64,000 bases of DNA, taken from the NCBI RefSeq assembly GCF_001665295.1, contig NZ_LZSE01000105.1, positions 62,001 to 126,000 on the forward strand, read 5' to 3'. Under the pieces are notes generated by a model, which saw nothing but the letters and a program-made list of their open reading frames with translations, was not told where the DNA came from and did not search any database. The stretch is from Mycobacterium sp. 1554424.7 (GTDB lineage Bacteria > Actinomycetota > Actinomycetes > Mycobacteriales > Mycobacteriaceae). Numbering within the stretch: the stretch's first letter is position 1; the number at the start of each line of letters is the position of its first letter. The position numbers and the translations under genes were made by a program. Positions 42,572-50,685 of the stretch are shown piece after piece.

Positions 42572-42601
42572 TTGCCAGGCGAGAATGAAGTTCTCTATTA
42601 T
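42572..42601 (+). promoter_or_regulatory. Promoter with imperfect GAGAAT-type operator upstream of an SDR
   Basis: TTGCCA at 42572-42577 and TATTAT at 42596-42601 are spaced 18 bases. GAGAATGAAGTTCTC (42581-42595) fills the spacer: perfect five-base arms, with the sixth pair mismatched compared with GAGAAT-N3-ATTCTC. The SDR start is at 42706. Confidence 0.5.
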
Positions 42602-42705
42602 CTAGAACGGGAATTCGCCGAAATGGATCTGGCGTTGACGTGCGCCGGCGGGGGATGACGAGTCGGCTGTCCTCCGCCGAGCCATCGAGGAATGAGGTAG
42701 TAACC

Positions 42706-43557
42706 ATGACCGGACGTGTCGAGGGCAAAGTCGCCTTCATCACCGGGGCGGCGCGCGGTCAGGGCCGCAGCCACGCGGTGCGGTTGGCGCAGGAGGGGGC
42801 CGACATCATCGCGGTCGACATCTGCAAGCCCATCCGCGAGGGCCTCGCGGAGGGCTCGGCGATCCCCGCGTCGACGCCGGAGGACCTTGCGGAGACGGCC
42901 GACCTCGTCAAGGGGCACAACCGCCGGATCGTCACGGCCGAAGTGGACGTGCGCGACTACGCGGCTCTGAAGGCCGCCGTCGACGGCGGTGTGGAGCAGC
43001 TCGGCCGGTTGGACATCATCGTCGCCAACGCCGGCATCGGCAACGGCGGCGAAACGCTGGACAAGACCAGCGAAGAGGACTGGACGGAAATGATCGACGT
43101 CAACCTGTCGGGTGTGTGGAAGACGGTGAAGGCCGGAGTCCCGCACATCCTGGCCGGCGGACGCGGCGGATCGATCATCCTGACCAGCTCGGTCGGCGGG
43201 CTCAAGGCATACCCGCATACCGGACACTACGTCGCGGCCAAACACGGCGTGGTGGGTCTGATGCGCGCCTTCGGAGTCGAGTTGGGGCAGCACATGATTC
43301 GCGTGAATTCGGTGCATCCCACGCACGTGAGCACCGCGATGATCATGAACGAGGGGACGTGGCGGATGTTCCGGCCGGATCTGGAGAACCCCGGCCCCGA
43401 CGACATGGCGCCGATCTGCCAGATGTTCCACACGCTGCCGATCCCGTGGGTCGACCCGATCGACATCAGCAACGCGGTGCTGTTCTTCGCCTCCGACGAG
43501 TCCCGCTACGTCACCGGCGTGACCCTGCCCATCGACGCGGGTAGTTGCCTTAAGTAG
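42706..43557 (+). CDS. Mycofactocin-coupled type SDR family oxidoreductase
   Basis: 283-residue SDR with the features of the mycofactocin-linked subgroup: FITGAARGQGRSHAV as cofactor motif, the AVDICKPI strand with a following insertion, NAGIG, LTSSVGG and HYVAAKHG (Tyr-x3-Lys). These enzymes keep NAD(H) tightly bound and pass hydride to mycofactocin. The ATG at 42706 is 170 bases from the TetR gene and follows GAGGTAGTAACC. Next gene is another SDR, 11 bases on. Oxidation of an alcohol in the pathway is expected; substrate unknown. Confidence 0.9.
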   Translation: MTGRVEGKVAFITGAARGQGRSHAVRLAQEGADIIAVDICKPIREGLAEGSAIPASTPEDLAETADLVKGHNRRIVTAEVDVRDYAALKAAVDGGVEQLGRLDIIVANAGIGNGGETLDKTSEEDWTEMIDVNLSGVWKTVKAGVPHILAGGRGGSIILTSSVGGLKAYPHTGHYVAAKHGVVGLMRAFGVELGQHMIRVNSVHPTHVSTAMIMNEGTWRMFRPDLENPGPDDMAPICQMFHTLPIPWVDPIDISNAVLFFASDESRYVTGVTLPIDAGSCLK

Positions 43558-43568
43558 CGTTCCGTCCC

Positions 43569-44405
43569 ATGGACGGATTCAACGGACGCGGCGCCGTGGT
43601 CACCGGCGGGGCGAGCGGCATCGGCCTGGCCACCGCCACCGAATTTGCCCGCCGCGGGGCCAGGCTCGTGCTCGCCGACGTCGACCAGCCGGCCCTGGAG
43701 CAGGCCGTTTCGCGGTTGCGCGGCGCGGGGTTCGACGCGCACGGCGTGATGTGCGACGTGCGGCATCTCGAGGCGATGGTTCACCTCGCGGACGAGGCGT
43801 TCCGCCTGCTTGGCCAGGTGGACGTCCTGTTCAGCAATGCCGGCATCGTGGTCGCGGGCCCGATCGCGCAGATGACGCACGAGGACTGGCGTTGGGTGAT
43901 CGATATCGACCTGTGGGGGTCGATCCACGCCGTCGAGGCGTTCCTGCCGAGGCTGCTCGAGCAGGGCAACGGCGGCCACATCGCGTTCACCGCGTCGTTC
44001 GCCGGGCTGGTGCCCAACGCGGGCCTCGGGGCGTACGGCGTGGCCAAGTACGGCGTCGTGGCCCTGGCGGAGACGCTGGCCCGCGAGGTCAAGGACAACG
44101 GCATCGGCGTTTCGGTGCTGTGCCCGATGGTGGTCGAAACCAAGCTGGTTTCGAACTCGGAACGAATCCGCGGCGCGGATTACGGGCTGGCGTCGACGCC
44201 CGACGTGACGGGTTCGCTCGGGCCGCTGCCGGCGCAGGACCAAAGCCTGGGCGTCGACGACGTGGCGCGGCTGACCGCGGACGCCATTCTGGCCAATCGT
44301 TTGTACGTGCTGCCACACGAGGCCGCGCGCGCCTCGGTCAAGCGCCGCTTCGAGCGGATTGACCGGACGTTCGACGAGCAGGCCGCCGAGGGCTGGGGCC
44401 ACTAG
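43569..44405 (+). CDS. Short-chain dehydrogenase/reductase
   Basis: 278-residue SDR. VTGGASGIGLATA is the cofactor motif, SNAGIV replaces the common NNAG, and the active site reads TASFAGLVPNAGLGAYGVAK with Tyr-x3-Lys. The C-terminal extension (VKRRFERIDRTFDEQAAEG) resembles mycobacterial Rv0148/Rv0765-type SDRs only in length. It probably shares a transcript with the mycofactocin-type SDR. Its 3' end overlaps the convergent membrane protein gene by 68 bases. Confidence 0.88.
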   Translation: MDGFNGRGAVVTGGASGIGLATATEFARRGARLVLADVDQPALEQAVSRLRGAGFDAHGVMCDVRHLEAMVHLADEAFRLLGQVDVLFSNAGIVVAGPIAQMTHEDWRWVIDIDLWGSIHAVEAFLPRLLEQGNGGHIAFTASFAGLVPNAGLGAYGVAKYGVVALAETLAREVKDNGIGVSVLCPMVVETKLVSNSERIRGADYGLASTPDVTGSLGPLPAQDQSLGVDDVARLTADAILANRLYVLPHEAARASVKRRFERIDRTFDEQAAEGWGH

Positions 44406-44808
44406 AGGTTCGCACCGGGCTGAACAGCGCCGCGGCCGCCAACACGAGCAGGGGCAACAGAATTCCGTTCAGCGTCGCGTCCCGGGTGTTGTACATCTGC
44501 AGCATCGACAGGTGATAGATGCCGTGCAGTGTGTTGAAGACCAGCCACGTGACCGCCGTGACCCTGACGAGGGTTTGGTTGGCGACCAAGACGAACGTCA
44601 CGGCGCTCAGCGCCGCCAGTGCCAGGAACATGGCCCCGACGTCTTTGATGAAGTGCTCGTTGAACGGGCCGAGTTGCGGGAGCCAGGTCATGCCGAAGCC
44701 GGGAAAGTTGTCATACCAGTGGCGCGGCGCCGCGTAGGCCCACGCGCCAGTCACGGCGCCGCCGGTGCCCAACAGGGTCAATGCACTTCGATGCAGTAGT
44801 GCGTTCAT
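44338..44808 (-). CDS. Small integral membrane protein
   Basis: 156-residue protein with four hydrophobic segments (about 8-25, 55-75, 80-100, 112-130) and a basic C-terminal tail (PRRPARRTSGQSARSG). Motifs such as FNEHFIKDVGAMFLAL and NTLHGIYHL are shared by a family of actinobacterial membrane proteins whose function I cannot name. It overlaps the convergent SDR gene by 68 bases at the 3' end, in the basic tail. Isolated gene. Confidence 0.75.
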   Translation of the reverse strand: MNALLHRSALTLLGTGGAVTGAWAYAAPRHWYDNFPGFGMTWLPQLGPFNEHFIKDVGAMFLALAALSAVTFVLVANQTLVRVTAVTWLVFNTLHGIYHLSMLQMYNTRDATLNGILLPLLVLAAAALFSPVRTSSGPSPRRPARRTSGQSARSGA

Positions 44809-44907
44809 ACTCCTTCAGACTCCGCAGCGGTCACAAATGTGACACCGGGCGTCTCGGCGGGCCGATCGATAGGCGACCGCGCTGCCCTTCGACCCGCGGT
44901 CGCTCAT

Positions 44908-46026
44908 TCATGCCCGCCATGACGGGCTCGAGGTCAGCACCTCGGGCCCGTCGGCGGTGATCAACACCGCCTCACGCCCGAACACCGCGCCGACCCCCTG
45001 CTCCCAGACGTAGCCCGTCACGGCCAAGACCATCCCCGGCTCCAGTCGTTCGTCGGCCGCGGTGCCGGGCAGGTGCTTCGAGACCACCGGCGGGTCGAAG
45101 CCCATGCCCAGGCCCCGGGCCACCGGCATCGGGGGCGCCGGTTCCCCCGCGGCCTCATAGGCGGCCAGCAAGTCGCCGCCCGCGGCGCCGGGCAGGCACG
45201 CGGCGATCAGCCTGGCGATCAGATCGTCATTGCGCCGATACAGGGCGGGGGCGCCGCTCGCGCCGCCCGCCGGCCAGGTGCGCCCCACCTCACCCATGTA
45301 GCCGCCGGCGAGCACCCCGGCGGAAAAGGCCACCAGCTCACCGTCTTTCACGCGACCGTCGCCGTTGACCCGCCGCCACGGGTGGTCGGGTGACGTGATC
45401 CACGCGAATTCCTGGTTGGACGGCGTGCTCACGCCGCCGGCCGCCATGGCCTCCAGCATGACGCCGGCCAGCGTTTGCTCACGAACGCCGGGCTGCAGCT
45501 CGGCCACCCCGGCGGCCAGGCCGGATTCGGCCACCGCGCTCGCTTCCCGCAGCGCGACGATCTCCTCGGCGGTCTTGACGCGCCGGGCGGCGCGCATCGC
45601 CCGCTCGCCGTCGACCAGCTCGGCGTTGGGAAACGCGGTCGGCAGCAGCTGCGCGAAAGCCGGTGAGAGCGCGTCGGTTCCGACGCGGCGCGCCGTGGCC
45701 GCGCCGTCGATCCGTCGCAGCACCGACATGGTGTTTGCCGGGTTCCAGGAGATGCCGTAGAGGTTCTCGTGGGGGATGTCCTCCGGGACGCCTTCATCCC
45801 ACGTGCTGAGCAAGTGGATGGCGCCGGTCGCGCGAACCAGCACGCACGCCGGGCCGAACGGTCGGGTGCCCGCGACCCACAGCTGCGGGGTGCCGGTCAC
45901 GTAGCGGACGTTGGACTGACGGCCCAGGACCAGGACGTCGAGGTCGTGGGCGGCCATCTGGTCCAGGGCGCGCTGACGGCGACCCGATCGTAGCGCCCGC
46001 TCGTCGGGCAGGACTTCAGTTCCCAT
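44908..46026 (-). CDS. M24 family peptidase homologue, degenerate metal site
   Basis: 372-residue protein of the M24 (creatinase/prolidase, pita-bread) fold. The N-terminal domain (about 1-150) has VLGRQSNVRYVTGTPQ. In the C-terminal domain the five metal ligands are mostly lost: Ser235 and Glu246 replace the two Asp, Arg304 replaces the His of the GHG motif, Thr337 replaces a Glu, and only Glu352 remains. It is therefore probably a non-catalytic M24-fold subunit. It overlaps the intact M24 gene by 11 bases and may pair with it. Start is ATG at 46026 or 46035. Last gene of the TetR-ferredoxin-P450-amidohydrolase-M24-M24 operon. Confidence 0.85.
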   Translation of the reverse strand: MGTEVLPDERALRSGRRQRALDQMAAHDLDVLVLGRQSNVRYVTGTPQLWVAGTRPFGPACVLVRATGAIHLLSTWDEGVPEDIPHENLYGISWNPANTMSVLRRIDGAATARRVGTDALSPAFAQLLPTAFPNAELVDGERAMRAARRVKTAEEIVALREASAVAESGLAAGVAELQPGVREQTLAGVMLEAMAAGGVSTPSNQEFAWITSPDHPWRRVNGDGRVKDGELVAFSAGVLAGGYMGEVGRTWPAGGASGAPALYRRNDDLIARLIAACLPGAAGGDLLAAYEAAGEPAPPMPVARGLGMGFDPPVVSKHLPGTAADERLEPGMVLAVTGYVWEQGVGAVFGREAVLITADGPEVLTSSPSWRA

Positions 46027-47248
46027 AGGGGGCATAGGGGTAGTCGGTCAATCGGGTCGAGCCTTCCTCGGTGATCACCACGACTTCTTCGCTGCGGTAG
46101 CCGCCGGTGCCGTCCTCCCAGACCACCGGCTCGAGCACCAGCACCATTCCCGACCGCAAAACGAAGTTGTCGTCGAACTCCTGGCCGAGATCCGTTCCGA
46201 TCATGGGCATTTCGGCCGCATTGACGCCGATCCCGTGGCCGAGGTAGAAGTGCGGCAGCCAGGGCCGGGCACCGTCGTTGGCCGCGATGGCGGCCCGGCC
46301 CAGATCGCCGGCGGTGGCGCCGGCGCGGGCAACGGCCTCGACGGCGGTCATGATGTTCTGCCACCTGTCGAACTGCGCCTGCTGACGCGGCGTCGGCTCC
46401 CGGCCCACGATCCAGGTGCGGCCGAAGTCCGAGCAGTACCCGTGGTAGGTAATGCTGACGTCGGTCCACAGAACGTCGCCCTCCGCCAGTTCGCGCTCGG
46501 TGCTCAGCAGCGGCAGCGCCAGGTCGCCGTGTGTCGTCCAGACCCCTTCGGCTTTGCTCGGCGGCATCACCTGCCAGATCGGTTCCAGCATGCTGGCCAT
46601 GGCGCCCAACTCGAAGGCGCGCCGCAAAAAGCTTGCGGACAGGTCCGTCTGGCGGACGCCGGGGGCGAGGGCCTTGTGCACGTCGACTATCGCCTCATCG
46701 GTGATCCGCACGGCGGTGCGGATGCAGGCCAGTTCGTCCGGGGTCTTGACGACCTTGGCGGCGCTGACGATGGGCGCCGCGTCGACGGGAGCGCCGCCCC
46801 GGAACAACGACTTCGCGGCTCGTGACATCGCGCCGGTGCACTCGTCCACCGCGATCACCGCCCCGGCCGGTATCAGATCGGCCAGCCGGCGCGCGAAATC
46901 GCCGACGCCCTCGTCGAATTCGAGGTACACCGGCGCGTGCAGATGGTCGGTAGGAAGCCCCGACTCGTGCGCGACGCCCTCCCGGAACGGCAGGAACAGG
47001 TGCGGCCAGTCGTCGTCGGCGAGCACCACGGCCACCGGCCGCTCGACGTAGGACAGACCCGCATCGCCCAGCGGCCAACTGGTTCCGGTCGCGTACACCA
47101 CCGCGTTGTTGCCCAACAGGACCATAGCGGCGACACCGCGCTCGGCCATGGCCGAGCGCAACCGCGCGCCGGTCTCGCGCCGCATCCGGCCCAGGTCCGG
47201 GGTTTCCGGGAGCACCAGACCGGTGCCCGATTGTGCCAACGTGGTCAC
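46016..47248 (-). CDS. M24 family metallopeptidase (Xaa-Pro/creatinase-type)
   Basis: 410-residue M24 enzyme. Metal ligands are Asp263 (DVSIT), Asp274 (CSDFGRTW), His338 (LGHGIG), Glu373 (LEPVVW) and Glu387 or 388 (YRSEEVV), all in place. M24 members hydrolyse Xaa-Pro peptides or C-N bonds in small molecules such as creatine. GTG at 47248 overlaps the stop of the amidohydrolase gene by one base, and the stop overlaps the degenerate M24 gene by 11. In this setting it may cut an amide of a small catabolite rather than a peptide (inference). Confidence 0.88.
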   Translation of the reverse strand: MTTLAQSGTGLVLPETPDLGRMRRETGARLRSAMAERGVAAMVLLGNNAVVYATGTSWPLGDAGLSYVERPVAVVLADDDWPHLFLPFREGVAHESGLPTDHLHAPVYLEFDEGVGDFARRLADLIPAGAVIAVDECTGAMSRAAKSLFRGGAPVDAAPIVSAAKVVKTPDELACIRTAVRITDEAIVDVHKALAPGVRQTDLSASFLRRAFELGAMASMLEPIWQVMPPSKAEGVWTTHGDLALPLLSTERELAEGDVLWTDVSITYHGYCSDFGRTWIVGREPTPRQQAQFDRWQNIMTAVEAVARAGATAGDLGRAAIAANDGARPWLPHFYLGHGIGVNAAEMPMIGTDLGQEFDDNFVLRSGMVLVLEPVVWEDGTGGYRSEEVVVITEEGSTRLTDYPYAPYGN

Positions 47249-48420
47249 TACAACCCCAGGAATTTGGTGATGTTGCCGCTGACGATCCGTGCCGCATTCT
47301 CCGGGCCCACCGCGTCGACGACGGCGGCCAGCGACTTCTCCGAATAGCCGTAGGTGCTTTCGTTGTGCGGGTAGTCGCTGGACCACATCACCTTGTCCAC
47401 ACCGATCTTGTCGATCAACTGCAGGCCCAGGGGGTCGACCATGAACGACGCGCTCATGTGGTTGTCCCAGTAGTAGCGCACGTCGTGCTCGAGCGGCCGG
47501 TTGAACATGTGCTGATAGGAGGCCACCAGGTGCTCGGCGTCTTGCAGCGCCCACGGCACCCAGGAGATCCCGCCCTCGAACCAGCCGAGGCGCAGCGTCG
47601 GGTGCCGGTCGAGGATGCCGCCGAAGATGTACTTGGCGAACGTCTCCCGGAAGCCGTCGATGTTGATCATCATGCCGACGACGACGCTGTTGAACTCGGT
47701 CGGGCTCTTCGGCGGCGTCTCCCCGATGTGGTGGGTTATCGGCAGGCCGGCGGCTTCGATCTCGTCCCAGACGGCGTCCATCGATGTGGCCGAGTAGTCG
47801 ATGGGGTTGCCGTCGTCGTCCTTGCCCGGGTTGAGCGGCATCAGGAACGTCTTGAGCCCCAACGATTTCAGCTCGTCCAGCGTGCGCCGGGCGCCCTGCG
47901 GATCCCACCAGTTGATCAGCCCGGCGCCGTAGAAGTGGCCGTCCGAGCGCTCCTGGAGCTCCGCGATGTACTCGTTGTAGATCCGGAAGGCGAGTTCGCG
48001 AAGCTCCTTGTCCGGGTAGTGGAAGAGCGCGAGCACCGCGTTGGGGAACGCGAGTTCCTTGTCGACGCCGTCGTCGTGCAGCTCCTGGATCCGGGCCTCG
48101 ATGTTGGTGCTCGCGGCCCCGGGCAGGTCGTCGTACTGCATCAGCACCGCGCTGAAGTCCCCCGGCAGGAACGACTGGCCCTTGCGCCCGACCTGATAAG
48201 CGCCGTCCTCGTACCAGATCCGCGGCGCCTTTTCCTTGAGCTCCTCCGGGAAGCGCTCGTAGAAGATGTCGGCGGCCAGGGAGATGTGGTTGTCGGCGGA
48301 AAAAACCACCGTCCCTTCCGGCAGCCCCACGTGGCTGCCGACGGCGTGCCCGCGGCGATCCTTCGGTGCGCCAAAGCCTCCCGGCGGGTAGAGCGAAACC
48401 GTGCTTGCTTGAGTCGTCAT
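47248..48420 (-). CDS. Amidohydrolase family protein (ACMSD-like)
   Basis: 390-residue amidohydrolase_2 family protein. VFSADNHISLAADIF carries the N-terminal motif, THHIGE a metal His, and SSDYPHNESTYGYSEK the C-terminal Asp and His. ATG at 48420 has GGAGGG six bases upstream. It follows the P450 gene and overlaps the M24 gene by one base. The substrate is likely the P450 product or a derivative; exact reaction open. Confidence 0.88.
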   Translation of the reverse strand: MTTQASTVSLYPPGGFGAPKDRRGHAVGSHVGLPEGTVVFSADNHISLAADIFYERFPEELKEKAPRIWYEDGAYQVGRKGQSFLPGDFSAVLMQYDDLPGAASTNIEARIQELHDDGVDKELAFPNAVLALFHYPDKELRELAFRIYNEYIAELQERSDGHFYGAGLINWWDPQGARRTLDELKSLGLKTFLMPLNPGKDDDGNPIDYSATSMDAVWDEIEAAGLPITHHIGETPPKSPTEFNSVVVGMMINIDGFRETFAKYIFGGILDRHPTLRLGWFEGGISWVPWALQDAEHLVASYQHMFNRPLEHDVRYYWDNHMSASFMVDPLGLQLIDKIGVDKVMWSSDYPHNESTYGYSEKSLAAVVDAVGPENAARIVSGNITKFLGL

Positions 48421-48469
48421 CGTTGACCCTCCATTCGGGATTGGCATTTTTGAGCGTAATGAGGCCGGT

Positions 48470-49714
48470 TCACCAGGTCACCGGCAGTTCGTACACGCCG
48501 TAGGCGAGCCGGTCGTGTTTGAACGGCACATCCTCGAACGGGATGCTGAGCTCCAGTGTCGGGACCCGGCGGAACAGCGTGCGGTAGACGATTTGCAGCT
48601 CCGCGCGGGCGAGCTGTTGTCCGACGCACTGGTGCCTCCCGTAACCGAACGCCACGTTGCGATCCGCCCCGGACCGGTGCAGGTACAACCGATCCGGCTC
48701 GGTGAACGCACCTGCATCCCAGTTCGCCGGGGCCAGGTCGATGATGATCCCCTCGCCGGCACGGATGACCTCACCGGCGATGGAGATGTCCTCGAGGGCC
48801 ACGCGACGCTGTCCGTTCTGGATGATGCTGAGGTAGCGCAACAACTCCTCGACCGCGTTCGCGACGATCTTGGGGTCCTCGGCATCGCGGATGACGGCCA
48901 ACTGGTGCGGATTTTCCAGTAGCGCAAGCACTCCCAGCCCGATCATGTTCGCTGTGGTCTCATGGCCCGCGATCAGCAGTCCGGTGGCCAGCTGGGCGGC
49001 CTCTTTCACGCTGAGCTCACCGGCTTTGACCCGCTCGGCGAGGTCGGACACCGCGTCCTCTGCGGGATTTTCCATCTTGGCCTCGACCAGCTCGCTCAGG
49101 TATTTGTTCAGGCTCATCGCGCCCTTGACGGTGTCCTCCCCCGTCGCATACCGCGCGAGGCCGACGTTGGCGTGGTGCTGGAACATCTCGGCGTCTGCGT
49201 ACGGCACCCCGAGCAGCTGGCTGATCACCAGCGACGGGACCGGCAGCGCGATGGCGCTGACGATGTCGGCGGGCTTGGGCCCGGCCAACATCGCGTCGAT
49301 GTGGTCGTCGGTGATCTGCTGGATGGTCGGCCGCAACCCCTCCACGCGCTTGAAGGTGAAGGGCTTCGACAACATGCGCCGGAAACGGGTGTGTTCCTCG
49401 CCGTCGGACGTGAAGACCGACCGCGGGCGCTTGTGCACCGTGGCCAACATGCCCGCGTTCCAGTGCGGAAACCCCGGCGCCCGGTCGTCGACGCTGATCC
49501 GGGGGTCGGAAAACAGCTCCCGCACTTGGTCGTAGCCCGTGATGAGCCACGGCGTGCTGCCGTCCCAAATCCGGACCCTGGACAGCGGCCTGGCCGCGGC
49601 GAGCGCCATGACGTCCGGCGGCGGCGCGAAGGGGCAGCCGGCGTCGCGTGCCATCGGGTATTCCGGGATCTGTTGATCCGATTCGGGTTTCGCGCTCGTC
49701 AGGGTGTCCGACAT
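48470..49714 (-). CDS. Cytochrome P450
   Basis: 414-residue P450 of the CYP105-like bacterial type. I-helix motif LIAGHETTAN, ExxR in EELLRYLSI, and heme motif VAFGYGRHQCVGQQLARAE are all canonical. The N-terminus is hydrophilic, so it is soluble. It directly follows its ferredoxin gene (one base between) and comes before an amidohydrolase, all under the TetR at 49921. Broad-substrate hydroxylase in related families; substrate here unknown. Confidence 0.92.
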   Translation of the reverse strand: MSDTLTSAKPESDQQIPEYPMARDAGCPFAPPPDVMALAAARPLSRVRIWDGSTPWLITGYDQVRELFSDPRISVDDRAPGFPHWNAGMLATVHKRPRSVFTSDGEEHTRFRRMLSKPFTFKRVEGLRPTIQQITDDHIDAMLAGPKPADIVSAIALPVPSLVISQLLGVPYADAEMFQHHANVGLARYATGEDTVKGAMSLNKYLSELVEAKMENPAEDAVSDLAERVKAGELSVKEAAQLATGLLIAGHETTANMIGLGVLALLENPHQLAVIRDAEDPKIVANAVEELLRYLSIIQNGQRRVALEDISIAGEVIRAGEGIIIDLAPANWDAGAFTEPDRLYLHRSGADRNVAFGYGRHQCVGQQLARAELQIVYRTLFRRVPTLELSIPFEDVPFKHDRLAYGVYELPVTW

Positions 49715-49715
49715 G

Positions 49716-49910
49716 TCATTCCTCGATGTGGATGGCCAGTGCGGGGCACGCCGCGGCCGCGCGGCGTGCGCCCTCGGCCTGCTCGGCCGATGGATTCGGG
49801 TTGAGCAACACGACGACCCCGTCGTCGTCGCGCTGGTCGAACACCTCGGGCGCGTTCATGACGCAGTTGCCCGAGGACGCGCAAATGTTTTGGTCGACTG
49901 TCACTTTCAT
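49716..49910 (-). CDS. Single-cluster ferredoxin for P450
   Basis: 64-residue ferredoxin with ICASSGNC and later ACPALAI, CXX?XXC(X)nCP with Ser at the variable position. NAPEVFDQRDDDG between them is typical. It lies ten bases after the TetR stop and one base before the P450 gene, so it is its likely electron donor. Confidence 0.9.
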   Translation of the reverse strand: MKVTVDQNICASSGNCVMNAPEVFDQRDDDGVVVLLNPNPSAEQAEGARRAAAACPALAIHIEE

Positions 49911-49920
49911 CGACGGACCC

Positions 49921-50586
49921 CTATTCGTCCGGCGTCACGGGAGCCAGCCACAGGCCCACGATGGCGTCGATGAGGCCGGATGCGGCTGCGCGCCAAGACG
50001 ATTGGTGCATCGTGGAACCCGCGGCGAGCGCGCGTTCGCGGTCGGCGCAGGTGTGCATCAACAGGTTGCGGGCCATGATGTTGCGCTCGAATCGCACCTC
50101 GGCGGGCAGGTCCGGCAGGCAGGCGTTGATCCCGTCGACGACCTGGACCAGCGATGGCGAGCTGAGCGCCCCCTTGACGATGATGTTGTAGTAGGCCGGG
50201 TCGGTCATCGCCTGCGCCGCGAAGCGCGCGTACCAGGTTGGGTTCCCGAGCTCCGCCAGGTGGTCGGTGAGCGGGCGCACCAGGCAGGCAACCCAGTCGC
50301 GCATCCCGATGGGACCGCGCGACTCCAGCAGCTCGGCCACCATCTGTTCGCGCAGCTGCTCGACGGGCCCGCGGTGTTTCTGCTCGATGGCGCGCACCAG
50401 GTCGGCCTTGGTACCGAAGTGGTAACCCACCGCGGCGTTGTTGCCCTGGCCCGCCGCCTCGCTGACCTGGCGGTTCGAGACGGCGAACATGCCGTGCTCG
50501 GCGTATAGCCGCTCGGCCGCCGCCAGGATCGCCTCCTGGGTGGAACTGGCCCGCTCGGTGCGAACGGCCCTGCCTGCGGTGGTCAC
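49921..50586 (-). CDS. TetR family transcriptional regulator of the P450-amidohydrolase-M24 operon
   Basis: 221-residue TetR regulator. Helix-turn-helix around ILAAAERLYAEHGMFAVSN, then EAAGQGNNAAVGYHFGTKADL, then a ligand-binding domain ending in WLAPVTPDE. The GTG at 50586 is preferred over an ATG at 50637 because the operator palindrome (50613-50634) would lie inside the longer reading frame. First gene of a six-gene operon. A second copy of the palindrome lies at 52343-52364 before the SDR pair and an NmrA-like gene, indicating that this TetR controls those too. Confidence 0.87.
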   Translation of the reverse strand: MTTAGRAVRTERASSTQEAILAAAERLYAEHGMFAVSNRQVSEAAGQGNNAAVGYHFGTKADLVRAIEQKHRGPVEQLREQMVAELLESRGPIGMRDWVACLVRPLTDHLAELGNPTWYARFAAQAMTDPAYYNIIVKGALSSPSLVQVVDGINACLPDLPAEVRFERNIMARNLLMHTCADRERALAAGSTMHQSSWRAAASGLIDAIVGLWLAPVTPDE

Positions 50587-50612
50587 TCCGCCAGTCAACC
50601 CCGCGCCACACT

Positions 50613-50634
50613 TTAAGTCAAGCGCTTGATTTAA
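50613..50634. promoter_or_regulatory. Operator with TCAAGCGCTTGA core flanked by TTAA, upstream of TetR
   Basis: A perfect 12-base palindrome TCAAGCGCTTGA at 50618-50629 is flanked on each side by one base and TTAA. It lies 27 bases before the TetR start at 50586. The same arrangement with one base changed occurs at 52343-52364. Confidence 0.78.
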
Positions 50635-50685
50635 CATTCTGGCCGCGGTGTGGTGGGAATCTGGCGCGTGCGCGGTCGACTGCCG

